DNA of 64,000 nt from Setaria digitata. Lineage: Eukaryota; Nematoda; Chromadorea; Rhabditida; Setariidae. This document shows positions 52,301 through 64,000 of the stretch, piece after piece; positions within the stretch are counted from its first letter, which is position 1; each line of letters begins with the position of its first letter. The stretch lies in NCBI GenBank assembly GCA_003640385.1, contig RCAB01000187.1:1-64000 (forward strand), given 5' to 3'. A program made the position numbers and the translations under genes. Under the pieces are notes generated by a model. The model saw nothing but the letters and a program-made list of their open reading frames with translations. It was not told the origin of the DNA and did no database searches.

Positions 52301-55300
52301 TTTATTTATTATATCTTCATTTTCCTTTTTTTTTGTATATATATATAGAGTATTTAAAAGTTGATTACAAAAAATACTCGTAACATTAAATCCTATGCTT
52401 CAGTTAGAGATTGTTATGATAATTACATCTGTTTGTTTTGGGACATCTAGATTTCTCGTAGAGCTGTAGTCATTATTGAACTGACTGCGAAACTAAAGGA
52501 GCATTTGTTGATTTCGAGAAAGTTGCATATGCATTTGTATATATCTTCATTTTCCCTTTTAAAGGTTGGTTAGATAATCGGCCATGAATTTCCAATATAT
52601 ATAATGCATGTGTGCCATTCTTGGAATCAGCAGGTGGTCTTTATTTTCGAAGGCAGTTTCGTCTCCTTATGATGTCCTTGGTAGTAAGTCTGCATTCGCT
52701 GTTACGCAGTACATTAATGTCAACTGACTGTCGTTCTTCCATGTAATGCCAGGTTAAGAAAGGTCGAAAGATTTAAATTCGTGTTTGGGTAGGTCCCTTT
52801 AGTAGTCGACAAGAGCTGCAAATAGTGGAATGGTATGGAGCAAGATGTGATTATAAACAGTGTTTTTGATTTTAATAAATTTCGAATGATTTGCCCAAAA
52901 AAAAAAAAACTGCAGTTAGGACTAGGTAGGACTAGAACGAGGGAATCCCATCACTTAATTATTTGAAAAAAAAAAAAAAAAATTTCAACTGCCGATGAAA
53001 AATCAGCCTTTAAGTTAATATTTTTTGAGAATATTTTGAGAAACCAGGCATAGATAGTTATGCTGATTTCTCAGATTTGCTGAATTGCTAGTATTTGATA
53101 TGTGGTCAGAATTATTTCTAGTAGTGTAATTTGTTCCGTCTATTTCTTTTTATATTTTATTGCTGCCGTTTCATGCAAGTCGATGGCTGGGAGGAATTTG
53201 AAAAACAAAAATTAGGACCGTAAAAACTCCCATCAGAAATCTTTCTCAGATGAAGAGTCATTCAATATGAAATTAATAGATCGAATGGAACATAGGCATG
53301 CTTAAGTTCAAATATGGCATTTTGAGAAGTCCAAACAAGAACATAATTTTACTGAATCCCTTGTTTAGTACCTGGATAGAATACTGTTCATTCTCTTAAT
53401 CATGCATAAGCTTTCTTAATTTTTGAATATAATCGATATAAACCAGTGTTATCTAACCATTTATATATCCCGTTGGATTGGAGAAGTTCCATTTAAATGA
53501 TGAGGGAAGGAGTTAATATTTTCTGAATGGAATTAAAAATATCATGTTTATTGACTATGCATGGGACACCTTAGGCTTACTGTCACTGTTTAAAGTGTAG
53601 TATGATTTGGCCACACAATTTATTTAGTTTAAGTTATGTGCAACTTCAGTCTTGTGTAATTGGTTTATTTCATTGTTTGGAAGAAGCGCAGCGGCTTACA
53701 ATGTCTCGCTGCTAGTAGACGTATAAGCGCAGTTCATTTCGAAAATTACCAGTTCATACCGTCGTTTTTTACATGTGCCACTAATGGAAAGAGTTGATGA
53801 GGGGGATTTTAGATGAATAATCCCCCCTTGATCAGTTTTTTCTTGGAGAAAGTAAGGAAAGAGACTAGACGGTGGACTGTGACGGCGGAAGTATTAGTTT
53901 TTTATACGTGTCAGTCAACTGTAGAATGTTTCCACGTTAACTCAAAATGTGGTGGAAAAGAAGTAGGTACGAAAGGCTGCTGGCTTAGGGAATTATTTCC
54001 TTAGCTAAAATGCTTTGTAACAATGCCGACTGGGGATGATTTTGAAATTCCTATCCTTAATAGGAGATCTGTAAAGGGCGTAGCATGCTCCTATGTGTTT
54101 CTCTTAAGGACAGTGTTACTGTCAATGTTTAGCACTTCAGTAGACTGTCTTATAGGATCTGGGTGAAGCAGTGGCTTGGTTGGTTGTTAGTATGTTTGTG
54201 ATAAGTAATGCTGAGCGTTTCAGCAGCAAGCTTGGCTTATTTGTGAATGTGACTTGTCTGTAGGGAAATGGAATAGATGTATCAGAGAGCTTTTGGAAGC
54301 AGTGCTTAGCCATTAGATTCCGTCACTTGTTCGGATGCTGTATGTCAGGAAACTCGACTGAATCCCAGTGTAGTGGTTAGTTTGTTGTGGTTGGATCTGA
54401 ATGATTCTCGATCAGCCTTCTGCAACATGGCTCATCCTGGCACTTGCCAAGGTATGATACATAGGGAGGAAAAAGGAATGTATGCGCGTCTCACCTCACA
54501 CATCAATTTATTTAATCACACCAAGAGGAATGGAACTCCAGTTAAGAAAATGTTAAGGCACAAAGGAATGAGGAGAGGAGGGAAAAAAGGAGATGGGAAA
54601 AAGATGAAAGGGAGGAGAAAGGAAAAGGAGTAAGTGGAGATGTTGCTTGCCTTGCTGGTGGGTATTTAAGGGCTAGAATGCTTGGCTGTGATGGGTTGGT
54701 TGGCTCGGTGCGGTGTTGAGGAGGATTGGCCTACTGGTACCGCTTGCAACGCGATGTGAGGGGATGCGACGCACTGCGAGTGGGAGTGGGAGTGGGAGGT
54801 TGGCTGTGTCAGTTGGCTTCTGTTCAAGGGCGTCTTGTCCAACCATTAGCAATCCATCATCCATCCATCTACTGCCCTCATCATCCCTCCCCCACATCAT
54901 CAGCAGCGGCGGCGGCGGCAGCAGCGCCAAGTGTCGTCCATTGTTTTCAAAGTGCGACACCGCGATGTGGCGTACCGAGTGCGTATATGTTTCGTTGCGT
55001 TCAGTGATGCGGTCCATTGCAGTGCACGCCTAAGTACTGATGCTTGTTGCCGTGTTTGTCACTCATTCTCCTGTGGAGTGAGTGATTTTCATTCGTCAAT
55101 AAGTCTTCTCTTTGCTTTACATTGCCTGTCTAGATACTTCTCTTATCCGTTGCAGTGCAGGTTTCCTAAACTGATTAGAAGGTTAGCTGTTAAGTTGCTT
55201 AGAGTGGATATGTATGTGTGCTTGTTTAGCGAAAACCAAACCGATGAGAAGGCATTTTCTCTTCCTCTTTCTCACTTCATAGTTGGGTAGAGTGTTTGAA

Positions 55301-58300
55301 GGAAACGAATTTTCTGGCGCTGTGCTCATTTATAACCATCCTGCGTTCAACTCGTATCATTCTTTCTCTTCTATCTTTTTCTACTTTCTCTTACAGCCAT
55401 TTTGAAAAAGGAACAAAATAGTTCGTTTGGATGATCTAGGCGGTGTAGAAGGAAGAAGTTGAAAATCAGGAAGAGCAACTTCTAGCACATGCACAGATGG
55501 ATAGATGTGCAGTAGTGCAAGGGCAGCGAAGGCTGCTCCTTCGAGAAAGACGGACGGACAGCCAGCAGTTAACAATCAGATCTTGCGGACGTCGAGCAAA
55601 TGTGGTTGCTACTGCTGCTGCTACATTTTGCCTGCTACTGGTGGTGCACAAACAACAAGCAAGCATCTGTCACATCGTCCTTGTGCTTCATTAAATCTTC
55701 AACTCTTTGTCTTTTATTAACACTCATTACTGTATGTCACAAGATGAGCCGTCTCTTCCTGTTCCTCGCCATGCAACATATTGACCATTGTTAGGAAGTG
55801 GCTGTAGTGGAATCTAAACGTAACCCTATTTTATGCTCTTTTCTTTTCTTTTCTTTTCTAACATTGTGATTTTATAAACAAGTCTCTCAGTTGGCGCTCT
55901 TAACCGTAGAACTGTGAGTCATGAAAGTGGTTGAATTGTGTGACTATAGTATAGTTGGCTAAGGGAAGATAAACTGGTATGGTATGACAATGACAAAAAA
56001 AAAATGATTTCTCGTTCTCTTTTGATTTCCACAGTACTTTGTGGTGTACTTTATGCTGATATATATTTGAATATTTTTTTTTCCTGCACATTATTGCAAG
56101 GACCTGTAGGTAAATTTTTCAAGACTTTTCTTTTTGGTCCTCACTAGTTCTTGAAGTGATGGATGATGGCGTTATTAAAAGGAAGCAGTTTGGATAGAGA
56201 ATGTTTCCGAATGTTTCCACTTCCTATGATCTCATATATAGAAATGTGACATTTGTGATAGGTAATTGATTTTTTTTTTTGAATAAAATCGGTAAGGTGA
56301 GTGGGTAAATTGCTGTCTTTCTCTCTAAAGACGCGTAATTAAGTCATAGGCTTCGAATCCTTTTTTATTTTAACGTGTAATAAAACTGTAACCGTTTTTT
56401 TTTTTCGGATACCTATCTCGCTTGTCGTTGTAAAGATTCAATCTTTTGATAGTCATTTTGTTCAGTTTAGTTTCCTTCGATAATTAGAATGAACTGTTAT
56501 GGGGATTTTGCTCATTTGTGATGCTGAGAAGTGATAACTTATTATGCTTACACTGTGGAAATCTGAAACAGTGTATGCGCTTAAATATTTTGGCTCTGCT
56601 TCCTTGTTTTAATTTCTTTTTTTAGAAAGTGAAACACTGTGACATCTATTAAATGTCATGTTTGAAATTTGTGATAGTACGGCATGCCTTGTCTCGAAGA
56701 ATTATTTATTCTGGATAATCTAAGCTGCCAGGATATTAACTGTGAGCAAGGCTAAGACTGTGCGAATGCTAATTGTACTAGGATGTGTTTTAAAAGGAGC
56801 TCTCTACTTCAGATAGATTGTTTCTATTTTCTGTGCATAACATTTCAATAGCCAATTTTTTTTTTCTCTTTTTGTTGATTCTTGCAAAAAAATCTATCTA
56901 CACTAGTTCTTGTGAATATATTAATCACTAGGTCTGTATATGGATCAAAAATTGGTCATTACTTTTTCTTTCTTTCGTTAAATTCTCACTTTTCATTTTG
57001 ATTTCTGCTTAAGTTTTTCCCACAATTCTCGTCATCACTGTGTCTATGGGCATTGTGCCGTCACATATGCGTGACTTGGGGAAAAACCATAAATTCACAT
57101 TTTCTCAAAGGTTCGTCGTTTTCACCACCTATTATTCTATAAAGTAGATGGGGGATGGATGACTGACTATGTCACGGTCTCATCTTAGAAAAAGAAAAAA
57201 GCTTGGAGGAGAAAAAGAAAGTGGTAGTTGCGGAGGGAAGATAGGGTGGGTGTGAATTGATTTGAATACATGTATTGAGGACATTGCCCGTTTGCATCTC
57301 CCTTCTGCCGACCTTTTCAATTCATTTCGAAGGTATTGACATATCATTTGGTCGTGCGTTCTATTTAGGACGTTCATTTCTAATCACTTTATTTTTCTTC
57401 TCTACTCACATTGATGTTTTTTTTTTTTTTTTTTTTCACTAATAATAATAGTCAAGAGTGTGTCCGTATAGTATATATTTGCATAAATTTATATTGGTAA
57501 TATTAATTTACATTGGTAATAGTTAGTCCACAGATTTCTTAGTTCAGATATGCCCATTTGCCCAACCTCGCGTTTGATAAATTCTAGCTCTCGTTCTTTT
57601 GCCTCATTCTTCCTTTTTGTATTAGCTGTAGTTTCGGTGGAGGAATCCGCTTGGCCTGTTTCACACAAATGAGTTGTTTCTTTTTTCTCACACATTTGTC
57701 ATAATTTTCCTTAACAAATTTGTTCTGTAACGGAGTGCTGTGCATAATTGCTCATTTGTTCGTTCATTTTAGTATTAAGCTGTAAGTGGAAAGATATTTT
57801 TGAAGAAGATATGTTTATTTGTTTGTGAGGGTCGAGTTTTTCGTGTTTCCATACATGTATTCAAAGTATGATGAAATGGTGAGTTAAATCAAAACATGTG
57901 GTTTATATAGCTTTTCCAAAGGTTTTAATGTCATATGAAAGTATCTGTGAGTATAAAAACCGTTTGAAAAAGGTGTGGGGATAGTCACGTTAACAACTGC
58001 GGATAATCTGGAATTAATTAAACAAGATTTTTGTATTGTTTTTTTCTCTCATTTGAAGTAAAAAATATTGTGTTTTTATTACAAACACGCGTTTTTGTTG
58101 CGGGGATGGTCCTAAAAAAATTGCATTCATTATTGTTTTCATTATTATTGAGTAGTACATGATTAAGAAGCGGATTTGACAACTGTGTTCCTAGCATGTT
58201 AGAAGAAAATTACACAAAACTATTTTAGAGTGAGCTTTAAAATGATTTTCTTGAAGTTTTGTGGGTGGCCCAGTTCATCCTTCGTGGAGACTCATTTTGG

Positions 58301-60504
58301 ATGATGCAACTTCAATTATGGTTGAGCTAGTGGCATCGTTTAAATGTGAACATGGATAAATATTCTGGATCATTACGGAGCTAATCCTTGTCTTATATTA
58401 ATAACATGCGCACGGAAAGGAAAATTATTTTCAGTGTTATTGGGTATACCTCTCGTGAAAGCGCGACAAAAGCACTTGAGAAAATGAGTGGCAAAGAAGT
58501 AGATGGACAAACTGTGCAGGTGTGTGGCATTGTTCATTAGCACTGTGCGTCCCGGTGCTTGCAATGATTTTTACTTACTCTGCAACTGCACCCGAAGTGT
58601 CTCCGTCTGCACTTATTGAAGGATACACACACGCATATATCCAGAATTCATCAGTCAACCTTACGTTTGGCCATCTTCCAGGTTGCTGCTGTCGAAGAAA
58701 ATAAGCAGGCAGCAGCGGGGGCCAAGAATTCGGAAACCACAAAAGAAACAGAACGAAGCCCATCTGAGGAGAGAAGGTTTGTATAGTTAGAAATAATGGA
58801 TAGTTTGAGCTTTATTTTTCATTTTTCTAAATAATGATCAGCTTCATTTCTAATGGTCTAGTTTTCAGATAATTTTTTGGTAATTCTTATACATGGCATG
58901 TGTAGAAATTTTTGATGGCTATTTTTTCATGGGTTTCGGAATTTGCAGTTTATATGTTTCCTGCCTCAAAGTTTTAGTCTGTCTATTGATGAGACTGGTT
59001 TTGGGTGAAACTCACCCAAAATGTTGTCAGTTTCTAAAATTCATCATGGATGTAAAACATAATGCAAGCTTGATTTGCTTTACGTACTGAGGGTACTTCA
59101 CTTGTTTCTAAGGCCGAATTCACCATTTTTGTCTTTGTATCCGTGTCATATATGTTTTGGCTTAGAAATCTCGTACACTGTTGTTCACTATATTTCTTAA
59201 TAATTTCTCATAGTCTGAGTTGTATGGAGTTCCGGCAGGTAGGTTTTGCCTCATGCACTTTATTAGTCCTGGCACAGGCGGGGAATTCTGATGCCACAGT
59301 AATTTAGCTTTCGGTGACTTTTAGCCGATCGCGTACTAATTCGGGTTCATCAGCTGCCGCATCTGCCGACGAAGAAAAGAAAAATGGTGATATTGATAGT
59401 GACGAGCGGTCAACGGTAGCAGCGGCCGTGGCTGATAGCCATAAGAAAGCAAAGAATGGCAGCGAACACACCGGAGGCACAGCTACTGCCAATAATGCAA
59501 AAAATGTCTGATTTTTTTTTTTTTTTTTTTCAAGTGTTTTGAAATTCATTCTAGCTAGAATTCTTTCCATTTCACTGATTTTCTCCTTCCTGTTCCTCTT
59601 TTCGATTTTAACTCTCACAGAATATGAAGGGAAATGTCGGGTAGGAGAAGTATAGAGTGTTGTAATAGCATGATTTGTGTGCTTTTTTTGACAGGTTTTA
59701 AAAGTGAATTTAAGCGAGTGGAATGATATTATTCGAAATAGCGAAGTCCATTTCTAACCGTCTACGCCTGTTATTTTTTCATAAAAGCCAAAAAAGGAAA
59801 AAGTTGAGCACTAGTATTCGATTTTCATGATTTGTTTCCTAATTTAATTTGAGAGTTTAGAATCGCAAGCGCACATCTGGTGCAAATGAAGATAGTGAAA
59901 AAAATGGTGACGATTCAGAAGCAAGCAATGATACCGTCACGCCAGAATTGAAGAAGAAAAAGAGTGACACGGAGGAGGTTGGAATTTCTTGCAAATGATG
60001 TATTTCCTTTGTTGGTATGTGATGAATTCATCCTGGTTCCGGAGGGTGGCCTAGTTTGGAAAGTATAATATTAAGGACAGTGGATGTTTGGTTCCCTAAT
60101 TAGTAATATGTATTAGCAGATATTTAGCATGTGGATTTCTTGATCCGCCTTTATTTTTGTCTAGGTGTGGATATCGAAACAAAATTAGTATTGGAAGATG
60201 AATATTTGTTCTATGCATACCGTCCGGTTTTTAAGTCACCTTAAACTTATTTAAAGGAATCTGGTTCCTATGCTGGAAATCCTGAAAGAATATTGTTGAA
60301 CATAGCAGAAATCATTTTTGAGTTCTGTGAAGTCTTCTGTTCTGGAAATTTATTGAATTTTTACTATTCTTGTGAACTCTGGTTTCGGTTGCTTTTTCAT
60401 TATGAAGCGGTTTTTGTTCGAGTTTTAAAAACCAAAATGCAATTTCTTTTTTCTAGACTGAAACGACTGAAGTCGACTCCACCGCAACAGTTGGTGCTGA
60501 ATGA
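49320..60504 (+). CDS. SR-family splicing factor, RRM-RS-RRM-acidic tail, 10 exons, 408 aa
   Basis: Nuclear pre-mRNA splicing regulator. Exons: 49320-49513, 49716-49859, 50125-50341, 50713-50790, 51683-51750, 58435-58519, 58682-58776, 59325-59505, 59861-59977, 60457-60504. Phases agree at every junction. RRM1 (residues 4-70) has RNP2 VYVGRL and RNP1 NGYAFVEF and closely resembles the first RRM of SRSF4/5/6-type proteins (nematode rsp-1/rsp-2 class). Residues about 76-185 are RS-rich (RSRSRERRRSRSRDRKRSHS, later SRSQSPSPKK). A second, atypical RRM spans about 194-268 (FSIIVRGF ... TCVIGYTS ... KMSGKEVDGQTVQV); it lacks aromatic RNP1 residues and the SWQDLKD motif. The tail is Ala/Glu/Ser/Asp-rich with KR patches. 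Intron 2 uses a GC donor; intron 6 is 6.7 kb. Exons 1-3 are secure. Joining exons 4-10 to them rests on phase and domain completion. Confidence 0.88.
49860..50124 (+). other. GC-AG intron 2 of the SR gene with a nearby GT alternative
   Basis: Exon 2 must end in phase 2 to join the RS exon, and the only suitable junction is AAAAAAAAG/GCTTGA at 49859/49860. A stronger-looking GTAAGG lies at 49911, but reading to it meets a stop: TAG at 49909-49911 if unspliced, TAA at the junction if spliced to the same acceptor. Confidence 0.6.
50342..51682 (+). other. Introns 3 and 4 of the SR gene
   Basis: Apart from the 78-bp exon at 50713-50790, this stretch is intronic. The segment 51250-51600 contains TTCG tetramer repeats (51285-51304) that keep several frames open. 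Their translations are serine/histidine-rich and look accidental. Confidence 0.65.
51751..58434 (+). other. Intron 6-kb class: 6.7-kb intron splitting RRM2 of the SR gene
   Basis: Bounded by donor ACATG/GTATGT and acceptor ATTATTTTCAG; it interrupts a Cys codon in the middle of RRM2. A notably GC-richer block lies at about 54650-55800, with GGGAGT repeats (54780-54798) and a GGC/GCA repeat (54902-54928). TTTTC pentamer repeats (55841-55859) and many unassigned ORFs are also present. No exon with consistent phase was found inside. Confidence 0.7.
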
Positions 60505-63500
60505 GCTTCTTATTATATTGGATTGGTTGGTCATTTTAAAGAGAAAGAAGAAAATGGAACAAAATCTTTTTATTACCACTTATTTTGTTGTTATACGCAC
60601 CTCAAATGCTACTTTTAATATTCATTAAGTTCTGAATTCCATTTACGTCCTACCAGCAGCTGATTTAATTTATTAGATACACAATGTCTTGGCTGAAAAC
60701 AGTGTTCAGCAATATCTCTTTTTACCATAGTGTTGATCAAATTTTCTCACATTGACGTGGTTTTTGTGTGAAGTTTTCCAGTCTTATTTGTCATTATTCC
60801 GTAGTAATCCATATTTCCCTGTTCATCTACGAAATCCCCTTACCTACTCAATCAACTTCTGCCAATCGTGACTTTATTCGCACATCATCTTCGATATTCA
60901 GAAAAGCGCATGGTTTGTTCTGTAGTTCTCAATTTTAATTATGTAATGTTTATTTTTTTTTTCCTCATTTAATGTTGTCATGATCATTTGTACTTGTTGT
61001 AGTGGTAAGCCAAGTCACTGTTGTTACTTTTTTCTTATAATTGGTTTGAAATTTTAATTTCATTTAAGAATTTCCTCCCTCCTCGCCCTCTTGAAGTGCA
61101 GAATAAGTTGCAACTAACTTTTTACCTCCAGAACCAAAAGAAATAGCTAGTTATGGCAGATAATTTTTGCTTTTTTGGGCTGTATTTGTCAGTTTTCTAG
61201 ACTTGGAATTTAAATCATGTTGCTGTGTACATCGTTATAAAATAAATGTTCTCCTCCCTTGTCTGAACTTATATATATCTTCGATGAAGAACTTATGGGT
61301 GCTGGATGCTTTTCATCTGTTTGAAGAGACTGCACTGAAAAAAAAAAGGAAACAGACACTTTAGCATCTTTATGGAGGTAATAAAATCGGTAGGAAAATT
61401 AGTAGGAGATTGTTGTTGGGGTTGCCCTGAATCCGATCTTTTAATTTTCTCTGACTCCAACTTCTGGGTGCTGGGTATGTGTACTTCGTAGTTCGGCTAG
61501 AGATTTTGATGACATAAGGGGGATGGGATGGTATGATAATCACCTGCTGGAAGAGAATTCACAGAAATAATGAAGGATGGAGGGACGATTCTAAAGTTAC
61601 TGGGCTGACAGTTATCACTTCCAACCCTGAGGTCGTCCACCGAATAATCTGCGTGAGCGTGCAGGGTATTTATTGTAAATGCAAATCAGGAGTGTCCTGA
61701 TTTGCATTTACAATAAACTATTTCTTTGATCATGTTTTCTAAACCCGTTCACTTTCAATTCCAGAAAGAGAGACTTGACGGGGGAAGTTGGTACCTTGCG
61801 ATCTCTTGAGCTAATAATGTTCTCCCATTACCTTCCTTATAAGTCTTGAGGATTAAACAGCTCCCAAATTATCTGCAGTCAGTTTGGCTCATTGGAACAT
61901 CAGGAATTTTTTTTACCACTGCCAAATCGGTTTCTAGTTCCGTGTAGCATCCATCTTCTTGGTTTTGCTGTATGCTTCACTATTCCTCATAATTAACGCA
62001 AGCATTAAGTTTTTTGAGCAAAAGAGATCCAATTTAAGCAACATAGGGGATTATAAATTTATATGAAATCGATTTAAATATTTCCAATGACTTGATCACC
62101 TGACAAAAGCGCTGTCCACAGATTCAAAGTTTCAAGTCCCCACTGTTTAATTTATAGTTTTAATTTCACTTAGGAATATTCGACTTTTTCAAAATAGAAA
62201 AATCCTTAAAATTTCCTTTTTAACTTCTCTGAAATTGCTTATGAGATTATTTACTGGAAAAAAAATTTGTTATAAGTGAAATTAATGGATCAAATGACAT
62301 TATGATATAACGCGGGTTGCAATAATTAAAAGTTAAAGTGACGTGAGAGAACCATTTAAATTAAACTAATCTTAAATCTTAGACACCAGAAAATGGGAAA
62401 ATTTTTTTTTTTTGGGGAATAATTTAATTTAAGGATAATCATGTTCAAATGGTAATAAGAGATCATTATTATCTGAACTTGAATACAAATATTTACACCC
62501 ATTAATTAATGAGTATTGGAAATTAGATATTTTACATATATGTAATTGTTGTATATTATTGGAAATATTTGTCTGTTTTTTTTCTCTTTTTTGCCATTGT
62601 TGTCTTAATTACGCTTGCTTAATGAATGCTTTTACGATGAATTATACTTATCAGAATTATTACTAAATTGACAAGGAATGAGATAATAAATGTTTCAAAA
62701 TATTATTTCCTCGAGTTCATAGACCTTACAAGTCCAAAATTATATATTTGCATATATACGATAGTTTGATAGGGAGAGGAAATTGAATATTTAATGAAGA
62801 ATAAGTTAATTATGATTCTGATTATGCAGTTTTACGTGGAATCTATTGATATGAGCAATTTCTAATAGATGATAACAAAGTCTAAAGTCTTTATTTGAAC
62901 GTTAGTTTTATCTTATTTTTACAAATGAATGAGACTGGTTGACTTAAATACAAACAAAAATTCAGAGCTTAAAGTGATATCCCGTTCTAAAATTAGAAAA
63001 AAGACACTGATTGGATTTTCTTTTTTTCTCAAAATTTTTTTGGAATTTTCATAAGAAAGTGTTATAATTTACTTTGATCATCGGGATACTGGAGGGTTTA
63101 ATTGAAATAGGAAAAAAAGCAGGAAAATTTTGCAAAATGATGCAAATATTCAGAAGAAATAAATAAATAAACTAATAATTTGACAAGACTTATAATATTA
63201 TTCTTCTATTAAAACAAATTCTAATAAGATATAGAACTTTTTCAATGCATTCAAAATAAAAAATAGTTATGTGAAATAGAATTTCACCCCCCTACCCCCG
63301 CTTTTAAAGTGAGAGTGCTTTTAATATGAAAATTTTGAAAATTAAATTTCTTCATTTGACTCACAATTAATTAAGCTACCTAACTTACAACAGCAAAGAA
63401 CAGCGAGTTACTCAAATTACTTTAGATTTCTCAGTGGAAGAACTTTTGCAGTAACTATTATGTCCGAGACAAATAAATTCTTTTGGCTTGCAGAATAGTA

Positions 63501-64000
63501 AAGTAAAAAGATTTTTTTTTTGTCTTCTTTTGGCCATATGCTGCCATCTCTAATTAAGGTTGTTCTTCCTCTGGCTTCTCACTATTTGCACTTTATTGTG
63601 TTAGTTAAAAAAAAGAAAAAGATATTCACTGAATTTATAAAACAAGTATGCAAGTGACGGATAATTAATTAATCTGTGAATATGGGGCAGTAATTTGTAA
63701 TTGGAATACTATGACAGTATCATTTATCATTACAGGCCCAAAATATCATTACTTAAAGATAACAATTATTACTTGTAATTACAAATATTCACTACACTTT
63801 TAAGGAATTTCAGTGGTATAAAAGTTTAAAAATGCCTCACCATGATTTTTTTTTGTACACACTCGGAACATTAGTTTCAAGTAGTGATAACTGACAAGTA
63901 AGGCGATTGATTATAAATGGCATTTTAAAAAATGAATGGTGCTGATACTGAAAAATAGAGATATTTAGATAGTTAAATGTTAAAATAATATTTATCTTGA
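60505..64000. other. 3' flank of the SR gene and AT-rich intergenic DNA
   Basis: The first part is presumably the 3' UTR of the SR gene. An AATAAA in TATAAAATAAATG near 61241 is a candidate poly(A) signal, and the hairpin at 61669-61717 is another. Beyond 62 kb the sequence is AT-rich with homopolymers. I see no supportable gene up to the window end. Confidence 0.5.
61669..61717. repeat. Perfect 23-bp inverted repeat with 3-nt loop
   Basis: Left arm 61669-61691, loop GTG 61692-61694, right arm 61695-61717; the arms are exactly complementary. Each arm carries the octamer ATGCAAAT (61679-61686, and its complement at 61700-61707). The arms end in TTTATT/AATAAA, so an AATAAA exists on both strands (61712-61717 on plus; complement of 61669-61674 on minus). 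It lies about 1.2 kb downstream of the SR gene stop. Confidence 0.9.

Noticed and set aside
54673..55290. Several frames of 93-119 codons on both strands
   Set aside because: Repeat-driven open frames in a GC-rich intron block; no domains recognised. The block itself is reported as a finding.
56310..56365. tRNA T-arm-like GGCTTCGAATCC
   Set aside because: No matching T-stem, acceptor stem or A-box could be drawn around it.

Overview
The window looks like chromosomal DNA of an AT-rich nematode, most likely a filarial-type (clade III) worm. The evidence is intron-rich genes with GT-AG introns and short TTTCAG-like acceptors. Acceptor-like sites (TTTTCAG, TTTCTTTAG) lie only 2-18 nt upstream of start codons with no obvious upstream exon, as expected for spliced-leader trans-splicing. 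Long AT-rich introns and intergenic DNA are studded with poly-A/poly-T. The species is inferred, not proven. No viral, CRISPR or bacterial operon signal was seen, and I found no convincing tRNA, rRNA or SL RNA gene.

Five protein genes can be assembled exon by exon with consistent reading phase at every junction. From left to right: (1) a 6-exon aquaporin/aquaglyceroporin on the minus strand (1424-4441, 294 aa, two NPA boxes); (2) a 13-exon Amt/Rh-type ammonium transporter on the minus strand (26936-37321, 681 aa, twin-His pore residues, long C-terminal tail, one non-canonical splice donor); (3) and (4) two tandem Sm D1-like snRNP genes on the minus strand (44719-45631, a divergent paralogue with a long Arg/Gly tail; 46970-47933, canonical SmD1); (5) a 10-exon SR-type splicing factor on the plus strand (49320-60504, 408 aa) with the unusual order RRM - RS - RRM - acidic/Ser tail.

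The right half therefore carries a splicing-factor cluster. Canonical SmD1 and the SR gene are divergently transcribed from a 1.4-kb spacer that contains a duplicated E2F-like element. The left half carries two membrane-channel genes separated by about 22 kb (between 4.5 and 26.9 kb) in which I could not support a gene. Other AT-rich intergenic stretches are 37.4-44.7 kb and 60.5-64 kb. They hold low-complexity DNA, a few weak exon candidates, an 18-bp tandem repeat, a perfect 23-bp inverted repeat, and duplications beside single Ns that look like assembly joins.

The most interesting items are the SR gene (architecture, GC-AG intron, built-in premature-stop alternative), the divergent SmD1 duplicate, the shared divergent promoter with paired CGCGGGAAA sites, the CT donor in the ammonium transporter, and the hairpin at 61669-61717 carrying octamer and AATAAA motifs on both strands.
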